Origin: a virus
Length of the DNA stretch: 64,000 nucleotides
Reading direction: 5' to 3' (one strand)
Virus record (IMG/VR): IMGVR_UViG_3300043331_000441
Location: 1-64,000 of that record
The notes beneath the pieces are model-generated. The model had not been told where the DNA came from, searched no databases, and saw only the letters and a program-made list of their open reading frames with translations. This document shows, one piece after another, positions 22,469 through 31,046 of the stretch; positions within the stretch are counted from its first letter, which is position 1; each line of letters starts with the position of its first letter. The position numbers were made by a program, and so were the translations under genes.

Positions 22469-23630
22469 ATACCACCACGTCTTCGCGTGGTGGTGCGAAA
22501 AGGAACTCTCCCCAGACAAACGTCACTTCGGCACACTGCATCACTGGGGATACATCCAGCACGAAAAGATCGACGTCAAACCGGGGATGCTGCAGAGCAG
22601 ATCCGGGAGTCGAATGATCCTCGTGCAGACCCTGCGACACAGGGACGGCAGACTGCGCTGTTTCCTGATCAACGGCGACGAGGGAGACACCACGACCGAG
22701 CGTGGGCAACAGCAACAGGCGCGTCATTGGCTGCAGGAATCGGGCGCCCCGTGTCTCGTCGTTCCATTTCGGGCGCTACACACGGCTGGCATCGATCCAC
22801 TCACAATCGTTCCCATCGAAATCACTGCAGACAGAAACGAAGAGATCATTCATACCGCGCCCGGCTTTGACAAAGAAGACATCATCTGGAAGCCAGTCGG
22901 GCGTAGCTCGTATTTCTCGGTCGGTCGTCTTCCCGGTCGTACTGATCTCACGTTTCATCGGGCAGACAGACGTGCTGAGTGGATGGACGTCAATGGTCGT
23001 AGTAAATATGTGGCGGTAGATATTCCGCTCCACGAACGTGGAATGACCATCAGGCTGCGACGCTGGAGCGCAAGCATCCAGCCGGACGGCACGGTCTCAG
23101 CCACGGAGTTCCGACATCGGCTTGGGGACGCTGTGTTCAGCGCACAACTACGCGGAGAGAAAACTCGCCGCAAGTTCGTTTCCTCGTTCGACTACCAGGA
23201 GCGCTGGCCGCTGTATTTCCTTGCCGAACTGCCATCGAAGGCACGCGTCAAGACGGTGGACGATGCGATTCTTGCGCTTGCGCCACCGATCGTGCATGCC
23301 GCGCATGCACAGCAACGTGATGTGAAGCGACAGGGAGATATGTTCGCGATCCCGACCGAGCTGACAACGAAGGAAGTCAAGCTGTTGACGGGCGGAACGA
23401 TCCGCAGGATGCAGGGCATCTTCGGCACCGACCACATCGTCACGGAAAGCTTTGTCGGCCAGAACCGCGTGACATACGGACGGGGGGTCATCCACCATCG
23501 CCCCGAGGGGCGCCCCCCGGATCATCGCAACGTTCATCTCGATAAGGTCTGGCACCTGATGGTGCCGAACACCGTGCCGAGAAGGCGCGGAGCCACCGCG
23601 CAGGCGAATACGCAGACTCCTGCGTTCTAA
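22455..23630 (+). CDS. Large hypothetical protein
   Basis: 391 aa from GTG 22455, overlapping the previous gene by 14 bp, with GAAGAGG upstream. Basic and beta-rich, with many Arg/His and several HH pairs. No domain recognised. One of the larger unknowns and a fair candidate for structure prediction. Confidence 0.7.
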   Translation: MATPRYHHVFAWWCEKELSPDKRHFGTLHHWGYIQHEKIDVKPGMLQSRSGSRMILVQTLRHRDGRLRCFLINGDEGDTTTERGQQQQARHWLQESGAPCLVVPFRALHTAGIDPLTIVPIEITADRNEEIIHTAPGFDKEDIIWKPVGRSSYFSVGRLPGRTDLTFHRADRRAEWMDVNGRSKYVAVDIPLHERGMTIRLRRWSASIQPDGTVSATEFRHRLGDAVFSAQLRGEKTRRKFVSSFDYQERWPLYFLAELPSKARVKTVDDAILALAPPIVHAAHAQQRDVKRQGDMFAIPTELTTKEVKLLTGGTIRRMQGIFGTDHIVTESFVGQNRVTYGRGVIHHRPEGRPPDHRNVHLDKVWHLMVPNTVPRRRGATAQANTQTPAF

Positions 23631-23653
23631 GCTGCGCCAACGAAAGGAGAACA

Positions 23654-23857
23654 ATGCAGACGGAGACGTCTGTCCCGACGAGCGCACCCGCGCTCGAACA
23701 GATCGAGTGCATCGGCTGCGGCACCGTGACGCTCGACGGCAAGTGCACCACGCCCGAGTGCCCGGAAGCTGCGGCGCAGTCGGTGCCGAAGGGATCGCTG
23801 ACGCCGAACGGGATCGCGATGCCTTCGGCGTTCACGATTCGCGGTCGGGTCGACTGA
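23654..23857 (+). CDS. Small zinc-binding protein
   Basis: 67 aa behind GAAAGGAGAACA. CIGC (about residues 19-22) with two later Cys (KCTTPEC) gives a C4 site. Followed by a very strong terminator. Confidence 0.7.
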   Translation: MQTETSVPTSAPALEQIECIGCGTVTLDGKCTTPECPEAAAQSVPKGSLTPNGIAMPSAFTIRGRVD

Positions 23858-23864
23858 CAACTAG

Positions 23865-23901
23865 CTTTTGGCTGGGAGGGGCCGCCCCTCCCAGCCAAAA
23901 G
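23865..23901 (+). terminator. 17-bp bidirectional-type terminator
   Basis: Perfect 17-bp stem (23865-23881 with 23885-23901) with CCG loop, an A/T-rich base (CTTTTGG/CCAAAAG) and GC-rich top: the strongest terminator in the window. Confidence 0.85.
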
Positions 23902-23921
23902 TGAAAGGGAGAGAGGAGGCG

Positions 23922-24107
23922 ATGTTCAGGAAGAAGAAGCGGTGTCGTAACTTGTCACCCTCGCCGCATCCGTCGTATCACGGCAGACAGTGCGCGCGTG
24001 ACGCGGGTCATGACGGAATGTGCCTGATCAAAATCGGGCCATACCGCCATTATTGGCGGCAAGAGTTCTATGAGCGTCTTGGACAGGCGCTCACCAAAGA
24101 CAACTGA
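23922..24107 (+). CDS. Cys/His protein with C-x4-GHxGxC motif
   Basis: 61 aa behind GAGAGGAGGC. Very basic start (FRKKKRCRN) then QCARDAGHDGMC, related to the CxxxxGHxGxH knuckle in small phage proteins also present at 47.2 and 47.5 kb. Likely metal binding. Confidence 0.66.
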   Translation: MFRKKKRCRNLSPSPHPSYHGRQCARDAGHDGMCLIKIGPYRHYWRQEFYERLGQALTKDN

Positions 24108-24118
24108 AGGGAGAACAG

Positions 24119-24451
24119 ATGTATCGTCAGGGCGATGTTCTTCTCGTCCCGGTGGACGCGCTTCCCAAGGAGCGCACCTACGTAAAGCGCAAGAGGGGCG
24201 AGGGTGTGATCCTCGCCGCAGGTGAGGCCACTGGCCATCACCACCGTGTGCGTGAGCGGGGCGCCCGCGAGTACCGAGTGGATCGCGAGCGGTATCTGAC
24301 CGTCGGTAAGGCGGGCGGCACGGTCACGCACGAGGAGCACGATCCGATCACGCTGCCGCAGGGTGTGTTCAAGATCGTGCAGCAGCGTGAGTACGAGCCG
24401 GTGATCGTCGACAACACGGTTCGCGCGTCGAGCCGAGCGGTGTACGACTGA
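24119..24451 (+). CDS. Conserved phage/prophage protein of unknown function
   Basis: 110 aa. Pattern YRQGDVLLVPV, LAAGEATGHHH, HEEHDPITLPQGVFKIVQQREY, known to me as a recurring small family in phages and mobile elements without assigned function. His-rich centre suggests metal or nucleotide binding. Confidence 0.75.
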   Translation: MYRQGDVLLVPVDALPKERTYVKRKRGEGVILAAGEATGHHHRVRERGAREYRVDRERYLTVGKAGGTVTHEEHDPITLPQGVFKIVQQREYEPVIVDNTVRASSRAVYD

Positions 24452-24453
24452 TC

Positions 24454-25242
24454 ATGGCAAAGACAGTCGCTGCACGAGCGGCTGAGTTGGGCGTGGACCA
24501 GCAGGAGCTGGTCCGCGCCCTCAAAGCCCTCGCCTGGTACAAGACGCGCTACAAGAGAGGCCGCCTAATCAGATACGCCTACGGTCACTACTGGGCGCAA
24601 GAGAAGCAACCGCAGATGTCCAAAGAACAGGCATGTCTGCTGCTTGGCGTCGATCTCAAGGACGCGGAAAGGGCCGTCGATGCGACCTACCCGCCGTGGC
24701 GGGTTTGGTCGGCGCAGGAGATGCTCGATGCGATGTTCGCGTTCCACAAGGAACACGGACGCTTCCCGCGGCGGGCGGAGTACAAGCTCGCAAACAACCT
24801 GCCTCCGCGTGATCAGTGGCTGTGGCGGGGCCCCTCCACGCTTGGTGATTCGAGAATCCGTGCTTGGGATGCGTGGGAGCGATTGATCGCTCGCGACCGC
24901 CGTTGCACGCCACAGATCGCGATCACGCTTCGCAACGTGTTGGCGCGTAAGGAGGCGATCGATCGGATCGGTTTCCAGACATTCATCAAGCGCGGGCTGG
25001 CAACCGTGCGCGACGAGCATCCCGAGTACGGCACACTCTATGAGCTGCCGGGCGAAACCGAGTCGGAGCCGATGGTGCTGCTCAAGGTGGTCAACTCGAC
25101 GCCAGAGCCGGACGGAACGTTTGCGGACTACTACTTGCGGGTGCCCCCCGATCAGACAAACGTGCGGGAGGCGCTGACGTGGACGTTCAACGGCAACGAG
25201 GCATTGGGTAGTCAGCCGTACGAGCCGCTGGTGCAGACATGA
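24454..25242 (+). CDS. Hypothetical DNA-binding-like protein with HNH-repeat-like segment
   Basis: 262 aa, starting three bases after the previous stop. The N terminus resembles a helix-turn-helix (RAAELGVDQQELVRALKALAW). Residues about 90-140 (WSAQEMLDAMFAFHKEHGRF, then WDAWERLI) look like a homing-endonuclease-associated repeat. C-terminal 80 residues are beta-rich. Perhaps a transcriptional or mobility protein. Confidence 0.6.
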   Translation: MAKTVAARAAELGVDQQELVRALKALAWYKTRYKRGRLIRYAYGHYWAQEKQPQMSKEQACLLLGVDLKDAERAVDATYPPWRVWSAQEMLDAMFAFHKEHGRFPRRAEYKLANNLPPRDQWLWRGPSTLGDSRIRAWDAWERLIARDRRCTPQIAITLRNVLARKEAIDRIGFQTFIKRGLATVRDEHPEYGTLYELPGETESEPMVLLKVVNSTPEPDGTFADYYLRVPPDQTNVREALTWTFNGNEALGSQPYEPLVQT

Positions 25243-25439
25243 TCTGCGATCGCTGCGGCAAGCAGTCCATCTCAAGCACGATGTCGTACTTCAACACGGA
25301 CACGATATGCCCCGAGTGCGATGACCGCGAGCGGGCGCATCCACGCTTTCAGGAAGCGCGGGATGCCGAGTTGGAGGCCTGCAAGCGCGGCGACTACAAC
25401 TTCCACGGGATTGGCCTGCCTGCGGAACTCGCGAGATAG
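25239..25439 (+). CDS. Small C4 zinc-ribbon protein of a known phage type
   Basis: 66 aa. CDRCGK and CPEC about 22 residues apart, then a helix (HPRFQEARDAELEA) and NFHGIGLP. This arrangement is common in small phage proteins of unknown function. Confidence 0.74.
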   Translation: MICDRCGKQSISSTMSYFNTDTICPECDDRERAHPRFQEARDAELEACKRGDYNFHGIGLPAELAR

Positions 25440-25441
25440 TC

Positions 25442-26026
25442 GTGACGTATCCACCTGAGCTTCGTCAGCGCGCGAAAGAGCTTCGCAAACACGGTCTGCT
25501 CATCAGGGTGATCGCGGCCGAATTGGGTGTTCCCAAGCCGACGGTCACGCGATGGCTGAATCCGAAGCTGGAAGCACGTGGGCGGACAAGGGCTCGCAGG
25601 CTGAAGTACGCGAAGAAGCGACGCTGTCCTGCTTGTGGTGGCAAGAGGGCGGACACGGCGTCGCTCTGCAAGTCGTGTTCCCGTGCTGGTCAGCGCTATT
25701 GGACACGCGAGCGCATTGTCGAAGCGTTACGTACCTGGGCCGCAGAGCATGGACGTGTGCCTGTACACGAGGACTGGGAACGGTCAGGAAAGGGGCATCC
25801 TGCAATCAGCTCGATCCTGGCCGGTCCCAACCCACCGTTTGCCTCCTGGTCTGAGATGTTGCTTGCGGCGGGGTTTACGCCACGCAAGAAGCGTGGGCCA
25901 AAATGGACAACCGAGAAGCTGAATCGCAAAGAACGAGCCGCGTTGAGACGGGCGAACAGAGAGGACGTGCTCAAGCGTGCGATTGCAAAGGAGAACACTG
26001 ATGAACAACCGCAGGGGCGCCCTTGA
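25442..26026 (+). CDS. HTH + zinc ribbon + homing-endonuclease-associated repeat protein
   Basis: 194 aa from GTG 25442. Order: helix-turn-helix (IRVIAAELGVPKPTVTRWLN, 21-40), zinc ribbon CPACGG...CKSC (about 62-79), then an HNH-repeat (TRERIVEALRTWAAEHGRVP ... FASWSEMLLAAGFTP, 87-147) and a basic tail. Such repeats accompany homing endonucleases; no HNH core is visible here, so DNA binding rather than cleavage is likely. Related to the genes at 24.4 and 28.1 kb. Confidence 0.72.
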   Translation: MTYPPELRQRAKELRKHGLLIRVIAAELGVPKPTVTRWLNPKLEARGRTRARRLKYAKKRRCPACGGKRADTASLCKSCSRAGQRYWTRERIVEALRTWAAEHGRVPVHEDWERSGKGHPAISSILAGPNPPFASWSEMLLAAGFTPRKKRGPKWTTEKLNRKERAALRRANREDVLKRAIAKENTDEQPQGRP

Positions 26027-26038
26027 GAGGAGGGTCGT

Positions 26039-26326
26039 ATGAACGACCCTCCTATGCAGTATCTACACGACCGGCTGGAGGAAAACGCCAACTCTCAGCC
26101 GATGACTGTCTACTGCGTTCTCTGTCCGAAGTTCGAGTTCGAGGGGACCGCAGCCGAAGCCCGCGCCGCCTCTGAGGCGCATCGCGAACGAGAGCACCCG
26201 GAACTTCTCACGAGACGCAAGATCGTGCGGAAGAAGCGGATGTTCTCGCAGGCGATGACCGAGGAGCGGGAAGCGGAGATCGAGGAAGAGAGGAGGAAGC
26301 GCATGCGGGCGTTCGGGATTTCATGA
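26039..26326 (+). CDS. C2H2-type zinc-finger protein
   Basis: 95 aa behind GAGAGGAGGGTCGT. CVLC at about residues 26-29 followed by EAHREREH gives a C2H2 finger with a 15-20 residue spacer; the rest is a charged helix. Probably DNA or RNA binding. Confidence 0.68.
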   Translation: MNDPPMQYLHDRLEENANSQPMTVYCVLCPKFEFEGTAAEARAASEAHREREHPELLTRRKIVRKKRMFSQAMTEEREAEIEEERRKRMRAFGIS

Positions 26327-26532
26327 ACACCGAGCAGGAGCTTGTTCGCCTGATCGCCGACGGGCGCACGCGCAAACAGATCGCCACAGAACTCGGTCTC
26401 GGTGTAAGCACCGTGCGACGTCTGATCCGCCGTTTGTGCGAGCATTACGACTGCACGCAGAGGGAACTACCCGACGTGGCAGGAAAGGAGAACAATGGCG
26501 GACGAGGAAGTCATCGAATCGATCGAGGGTGA
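26323..26532 (+). CDS. LuxR/GerE-type helix-turn-helix protein
   Basis: 69 aa. LIADGRTRKQIATELGLGVS followed by TVRRLIRRLCEHYD fits a LuxR-type HTH (tetrahelical). It overlaps the next gene by 38 bp, so the two may be coupled. Likely small transcription factor. Confidence 0.72.
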   Translation: MNTEQELVRLIADGRTRKQIATELGLGVSTVRRLIRRLCEHYDCTQRELPDVAGKENNGGRGSHRIDRG

Positions 26533-27457
26533 GGCATGGGAAGAGGCAGAAGTTCTGCCTGCTGTCCGCCCACGCCAAGGGATGCTGTTGCGAGGCAGCG
26601 AGCCGACGGAGCAGCTGGCACATGCAATGGGAGTCGCCAAGGCGCTAGCTGATGTGATCGATCAGCAGGAGCTGTACAAGAACATCTCCGGCAAGAAGCA
26701 TGTGCTGGTCGAGGGCTGGGAGCTGCTCGGCTCACTTCTTGGTGTGTTCCCGGTTGTCGAGTGGACTCGACAGGTTGAGAATGGCTGGGAAGCGCGCGTT
26801 GTTGCAAAGACGCTCGATGGCTCTGAAGTCGGTTCCGCAGAGATGATGTGTACGCGGGCCGAGAACCGTTGGCGGACAGCCGATGACTACGCGATCCGTT
26901 CAATGGCACAGACACGCGCGATCTCGAAAGCACTGCGGGGGCCGCTCGGCTTCGTGATGAAGCTCGCTGGCTACGAGCCGACACCAGAAGGCGAGCTTCC
27001 CACCGAGAGCGGTAGCGGGGCGCCCCAGAGGCCATTCGATCCAGAGAGGGATCTGATGCAGGGAGCGATCACAGACCCGCATGAGATTCCGAAGGCGCTC
27101 GACGGATTTGATCCAACGGTTGACTGGCAGGAAACGCTCTCGGCGCTGACGATCGCTGTCTATCAGGAAACCTCGTGGCGAACGTTGGACGAGACACGTC
27201 GCAACGACTTCTGGCGACGACTTGCGAATGCGGTGCAATGGATCAGAGAGCACACGCCAGCGGGAGATTTTCCTCCGGTCGAAGAGAAGCAGATCACCCA
27301 GGGCCTGGCCTACGCGTTCAGCGGCACGATCGTGAAGCCTGTCTATAAGGAGATCCCGGTCCCGGAGGCTGTGTTGAGCGCCGAGGATCAGGCGCGTATC
27401 GAGGAGGCGCTTGCTGCGCCTGATGATATTCCGTTCGGTTACGAACGGGAGGAGTGA
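26495..27457 (+). CDS. Possible Rad52-like single-strand annealing protein
   Basis: 320 aa behind GGAAAGGAGAACA. The segment ELYKNISGKKHVLVEGWELL, then WEARVVAKTLDGSEVGSAEM, then AIRSMAQTRAISKALRGPLG resembles phage recombination proteins where a final Ala/Arg helix follows a beta sheet, as in Rad52/Sak. The assignment is by pattern only. A flexible, acidic C-terminal half follows. If correct, it would pair newly made phage DNA strands. A GGGGCGCCCC copy encodes GAPQRP. Confidence 0.45.
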   Translation: MADEEVIESIEGEAWEEAEVLPAVRPRQGMLLRGSEPTEQLAHAMGVAKALADVIDQQELYKNISGKKHVLVEGWELLGSLLGVFPVVEWTRQVENGWEARVVAKTLDGSEVGSAEMMCTRAENRWRTADDYAIRSMAQTRAISKALRGPLGFVMKLAGYEPTPEGELPTESGSGAPQRPFDPERDLMQGAITDPHEIPKALDGFDPTVDWQETLSALTIAVYQETSWRTLDETRRNDFWRRLANAVQWIREHTPAGDFPPVEEKQITQGLAYAFSGTIVKPVYKEIPVPEAVLSAEDQARIEEALAAPDDIPFGYEREE

Positions 27458-27693
27458 TGTCGGAGCTTGATCCGGAAGCGTTGGATCGCTGGATTACGGG
27501 CGGACGCTACAACAGCACGACGATCGAAGTGTGGTGCCAGAACCCCGAGTGCGAGACCTATGACGAAGAGCCGATCGAGGTGTTCGCACAATCTGAATAT
27601 GGCACGACGTGGTGGACGCCCGACGAATGTGTCTTTTGTGGGGGTGAATTGAGCGAACATCGTCCCCAACGGGAGGACGATGATGGCGTATGA
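27457..27693 (+). CDS. Small zinc-ribbon protein
   Basis: 78 aa, ATG 27457 inside GAGGAGTGATG. CQNPEC and CVFCGGE form a C4 ribbon with about 27 residues between. Acidic tail. Unknown function. Confidence 0.72.
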   Translation: MSELDPEALDRWITGGRYNSTTIEVWCQNPECETYDEEPIEVFAQSEYGTTWWTPDECVFCGGELSEHRPQREDDDGV

Positions 27694-28126
27694 CGCTGAG
27701 GCAGCCGTAGAGGCCAAGGCGTTTGTCGCCAAGATCCGCAGCGAAACAGTTTGCGCACGTTGTGGACGTCAGCCAATCGAATGGCATAGCGAGAAACACC
27801 ACACAACACCACATCACCGCGTCAGCAATCTGGCTATGAGGGGCTATCCAATTGACGTGATCGCTGCCGAAATCGCTCGTTGCGAACCACTCTGTCGCAG
27901 TTGCCATATGAAGATTGATGGGAGAGCTGCCGCGCGAAATGCAGCGCTTGCTGCTGCGGCGCGTCGCAGCATCGTTCCACAGCTTCCTTGTGTGGAATGC
28001 GGGAAGCTGTATAAGCCTCTTAGGCGCGGGTTATGCGGCACATGCTACGAACGCAAGCGGTGGCAGACACGCAAAACTCAACCTCACTGTGGAGGCGAGC
28101 TAGAGGAGCAGCGTCCCGAGGAATAA
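27680..28126 (+). CDS. HNH-type endonuclease with extra zinc ribbon
   Basis: 148 aa. CARCG (about 25), WHSEKHHTTPHH (the H of HNH), N at RVSNL and CRSCH (about 93) give the beta-beta-alpha-metal HNH core; DNA nicking or cleavage is expected. A second ribbon CVECG...CGTC follows at about 105-125. Probably a free-standing homing nuclease. Confidence 0.75.
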   Translation: MMAYDAEAAVEAKAFVAKIRSETVCARCGRQPIEWHSEKHHTTPHHRVSNLAMRGYPIDVIAAEIARCEPLCRSCHMKIDGRAAARNAALAAAARRSIVPQLPCVECGKLYKPLRRGLCGTCYERKRWQTRKTQPHCGGELEEQRPEE

Positions 28127-28140
28127 CGAAAGGAGAACCC

Positions 28141-28542
28141 ATGCGAAGGATGTGGTCGCAAGACGACATCCTCTACGCGATCATCGAGTGGGAGGAAGAG
28201 CGCGGAAAACCTCCCGTAGCTAACGACTGGCTGACCGCTGGCGAGAAAAATCCATCGGCGGTGACGGTCTACAAGAAATTCGGATCGTGGAACGAGGCAA
28301 TCAGGGCGGCTGGCTTTACTCCGTATGCATATCCACGCAAAGAGTTCGACGAGAAGCTGGCACGCCGTCTGCGCAAAGAAGGACTGTCTGAGAAGTCCAT
28401 TGCTAGCCGTCTAGAAATCAGCACCGATGTGCTCCGCAAGCGATTGGGCCCGCGGCCAAAGCTAGTCCCGGTTGGTAAGAAGCGCACACGCGAGCAGCGG
28501 ATCGCCGATTTGCAGAAGGCGATTGCGGATGAGCAGTCTTGA
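28141..28542 (+). CDS. Homing-endonuclease-associated repeat + HTH protein
   Basis: 133 aa behind CGAAAGGAGAACCC. Residues 5-57 (WSQDDILYAIIEWEEERGKP ... FGSWNEAIRAAGFTP) are an HNH-repeat; residues about 70-95 (LRKEGLSEKSIASRLEISTD) an HTH. No nuclease core. Same architecture as 25.4 kb but in reverse order. Confidence 0.7.
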   Translation: MRRMWSQDDILYAIIEWEEERGKPPVANDWLTAGEKNPSAVTVYKKFGSWNEAIRAAGFTPYAYPRKEFDEKLARRLRKEGLSEKSIASRLEISTDVLRKRLGPRPKLVPVGKKRTREQRIADLQKAIADEQS

Positions 28543-28558
28543 AACGAAGAGGTGAAGC

Positions 28559-28942
28559 ATGAGGCTCTGGCACGACGATGTTCGACCGCCGCCAGATACG
28601 ACGTGGACGTGGGTGCGTACCAACGATCAAGCAATCGAGATCCTGCAACGGTGGGAGCCGGTGGTTGAGGAAATCTCGATGGACCACGACCTTGGTGTCC
28701 ATGTGCTCGATCCAGCTGACTTAGAGGACATGGAGTGGGACGAGTTCATGGACAAGGTTGACTCCGGGGAAATCGAAACCACATCAGAGACAGGCCTTGA
28801 TCTTGTCGAATGGATGGTGGCGAACGATCGGGTGCCCACGAAGATCACGATCCACAGCCATAACCCGGACGGGGCACATCGGATGGCAATGCGGTTCGTG
28901 GACGCAGGCCACGAGTGCGTGCTAGCACCGTTCAGGCCCTGA
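28559..28942 (+). CDS. Cyclic-phosphate-processing receiver-domain (cREC) protein
   Basis: 127 aa. LWHDDVRPP (Asp6-Asp7) at the start, ISMDHDLG (Asp42-Asp44) and ITIHSHNPDGAHRM (98-110) match the cREC receiver family, which lacks the phospho-acceptor chemistry of response regulators and is predicted to process cyclic phosphate ends in RNA repair. In a phage it could mend tRNAs cut by host defence nucleases; this is inference. Confidence 0.75.
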   Translation: MRLWHDDVRPPPDTTWTWVRTNDQAIEILQRWEPVVEEISMDHDLGVHVLDPADLEDMEWDEFMDKVDSGEIETTSETGLDLVEWMVANDRVPTKITIHSHNPDGAHRMAMRFVDAGHECVLAPFRP

Positions 28943-28952
28943 AAGGAGAGCA

Positions 28953-29288
28953 ATGGCAAAGCGCGCGTTTTGGCCGGGCTTCGCCTGGCGTATCCTCGCG
29001 CATGAACGCGAGGAGATTAAGAAAGACTCGCCACACACTGGCAAATCCATCGACATCGACTCCGGCATAAGTCGTACGTCGAGCGGTTATCCAGGAATCC
29101 GAGCACAGTTCGCTGGTAACTGGGAGTTCGACGAACTCGTGATCGACCACTGGTTCCATCTGGAACAGATGAACGACCGCCACTGGTGGATCGGGATTGG
29201 CGACCCCGGTAACGGCGACTACTACCACGTTCACGTCACGATCGACGGCAACAAGAAGGTCACTGTCTCCGTCGAAAACGAGTCATGA
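28953..29288 (+). CDS. Hypothetical beta-rich protein
   Basis: 111 aa behind GAAAGGAGAGCA. Trp/His-rich beta protein with WFHLEQMNDRHWWIGIGDP and YYHVHVTIDG. No family recognised. ATGA overlap with the next gene. Confidence 0.7.
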   Translation: MAKRAFWPGFAWRILAHEREEIKKDSPHTGKSIDIDSGISRTSSGYPGIRAQFAGNWEFDELVIDHWFHLEQMNDRHWWIGIGDPGNGDYYHVHVTIDGNKKVTVSVENES

Positions 29289-29440
29289 ACAACCTGCGCT
29301 ATCAGTTGCGGCTGATCGCGCGTCATCGCCGCTACGGAGGCGGGCAACAGGCGCTGAGCTTCGCGCTTCGGCATTGGCGCTTCTGGCTTTGGGGTGCCCC
29401 TCCGCCGGATGAGCGGTACACACACATTGGGAAGGAGTGA
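29285..29440 (+). CDS. Small basic protein
   Basis: 51 aa from ATG 29285 (ATGA overlap). Basic helix (YQLRLIARHRRYG) and Trp/Phe-rich end. Contains GGGGTGCCCC encoding GAPPP. Unknown. Confidence 0.62.
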   Translation: MNNLRYQLRLIARHRRYGGGQQALSFALRHWRFWLWGAPPPDERYTHIGKE

Positions 29441-29441
29441 G

Positions 29442-29711
29442 ATGGAACGTATTGGGATTGGGATGCTTGCGGGCGAGGCGTCCGGGGCAATCAGGAATGG
29501 CCGAACAGTGATCAAACAGAACTCAGAGCCGGGGGATGCGCACCCGGACGGGACGTTGGGGACAGTGATGTCATCGATCCCGGTACCAATCGAAATTCGT
29601 GCCGGTGCAATCGCGGAAGGTTACGGCGACTGTGAGTACTTCTACTTCATCGACTGGGGTGGTGGTATTCCGGTTGGCACGATCGACTCGAAAGTAAAGG
29701 AGAACGTGTGA
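29442..29711 (+). CDS. Hypothetical protein
   Basis: 89 aa behind GGAAGGAGTGAG. Gly-rich with several beta strands. No family. GTGA overlap with the next gene. Confidence 0.68.
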   Translation: MERIGIGMLAGEASGAIRNGRTVIKQNSEPGDAHPDGTLGTVMSSIPVPIEIRAGAIAEGYGDCEYFYFIDWGGGIPVGTIDSKVKENV

Positions 29712-30205
29712 CAGCAGCAGAAAAACTCGCATCGTTTATCGCCGAGTCGCAGGCAAAGATCCGTCGTGTTGGCGAGGAATTCGAGGACCCGGACGACGAC
29801 TGGATGTCCGTCGCATTCCTTGAGGGTCAGAACGACGTCTACGTCGTTGGGATGGCGGCCGATATGTTCGCCAACGACGACACCAAGGACGTGCTCGCCC
29901 AGTGGCTCAAGTTCGCGATGCAGTCCCTCAAGGCCGAGCGGTATGCCGTGCTCTTCAACGTGCATGGGTTGGAAAACCCATCCGAGGAGGACTGGGAAGC
30001 GCATCGCAACGGCAAGCGAATCTCCGAGTTCCCCAACGCGTACGAGATGCTGATGCTGATCGCGGGCGATGCAGAGCAAGAGCTGTGTTGCCAGGCAAGG
30101 ATCAACCGCGATGGCAAGACTCCGCCGACACTCGCTGAGTGGGAGATCGTGTCACAGTTTGGGGGGCGGTTCGCCAACCTCAACGAACGGATGCGTGCCG
30201 CATGA
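29708..30205 (+). CDS. Hypothetical protein
   Basis: 165 aa, GTG start directly after AAAGGAGAAC. Acidic, alpha/beta, with NDVYVVGMAADMF and AVLFNVHGLENPSEEDWEAH. No domain recognised. Confidence 0.72.
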   Translation: MTAAEKLASFIAESQAKIRRVGEEFEDPDDDWMSVAFLEGQNDVYVVGMAADMFANDDTKDVLAQWLKFAMQSLKAERYAVLFNVHGLENPSEEDWEAHRNGKRISEFPNAYEMLMLIAGDAEQELCCQARINRDGKTPPTLAEWEIVSQFGGRFANLNERMRAA

Positions 30206-30381
30206 ATACCGACCCAAGTTTCTGGCATAAAGCTGGACTAGCCGACCGTGAAGCTGGCAACGACCAACCAGGGGTGACGTCCGAGGATTTCCATCGGGAG
30301 ATCACGGACTATGACCTCGCGCGTCGTTGCGCAGAGGCGTACAACGCGGGGTTCGAGGGGCGCCCCCGACCCCGACGCTGA
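30202..30381 (+). CDS. Small hypothetical protein
   Basis: 59 aa, ATGA overlap on the 5' side and TGATG on the 3' side. FWHKAGLADREAGN and ARRCAEAYNAGFEGR are helical repeats. A GGGGCGCCCCC copy encodes the end (EGRPRPRR). Confidence 0.66.
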   Translation: MNTDPSFWHKAGLADREAGNDQPGVTSEDFHREITDYDLARRCAEAYNAGFEGRPRPRR

Positions 30382-30833
30382 TGGAACGCTGGACGCAACG
30401 CTGTCAAGACGGACGTGCCTGCGCATGGTCAGGGGAACCCGCGTTCGTGCCAGACGGCATCACGATCTGCGACTCATGCCTCAAGTCGGCGCTTGATCTC
30501 AAATCAGCTTACGCGGTCGGATGCAATTGCTGCGAGCTGGAGGAGGATGCCGTCACAGAAGCGAGTGCGCTGGCAGCAATCCGTGGAGCGCTCGACGGGA
30601 CGCTTCGCTTCGAGCGCTACTACGTCACAGCCCGTACTCAGTACTACGACAAAGAAGGGAAACCGACCGACGACGTCTTGAAAGCATCAGTCACCAGGAC
30701 GAAATCGTTCTACTGCGTGATGGATGCGAGCGTCCCGTTCGCAGAACGGGAACCGATCGAAGAATTCGAGGGGCACCCCGGATGGGACAAAGCGAGGAAA
30801 CTCGTCAACAGACTGAACAAGGAGGTGACATGA
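30381..30833 (+). CDS. Cys-rich hypothetical protein
   Basis: 150 aa. CQDGRAC, CDSCLKS and GCNCCELEE in the first 60 residues form a likely multi-zinc region; the rest is mixed alpha/beta. Unknown function. Confidence 0.7.
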   Translation: MERWTQRCQDGRACAWSGEPAFVPDGITICDSCLKSALDLKSAYAVGCNCCELEEDAVTEASALAAIRGALDGTLRFERYYVTARTQYYDKEGKPTDDVLKASVTRTKSFYCVMDASVPFAEREPIEEFEGHPGWDKARKLVNRLNKEVT

Positions 30834-31045
30834 CAAAGAAGGCAGCATTCGTTGATCTGCCAGCAGCAGATTTCCCGTTCCGCATCCGAATCGTCGATGA
30901 CGAGCGTGGTGTGGTCTGGGAGGAAACAGTGGACGGTCCGGGCGCGCTAGCGGTGCCCGGATTTGGGCCAGAACGAGCCGATCACCGGCACGTCGAGGTT
31001 GTGTACCCAGACGGTTCGGTGGTTAGCACGAAGGAAGGAGACTGA
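30830..31045 (+). CDS. Small beta-rich protein
   Basis: 71 aa behind AAGGAGGTGAC. Immunoglobulin-like or small beta sandwich look (FPFRIRIVDDERGVVWEE). No family. Confidence 0.66.
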   Translation: MTKKAAFVDLPAADFPFRIRIVDDERGVVWEETVDGPGALAVPGFGPERADHRHVEVVYPDGSVVSTKEGD

Positions 31046-31046
31046 A

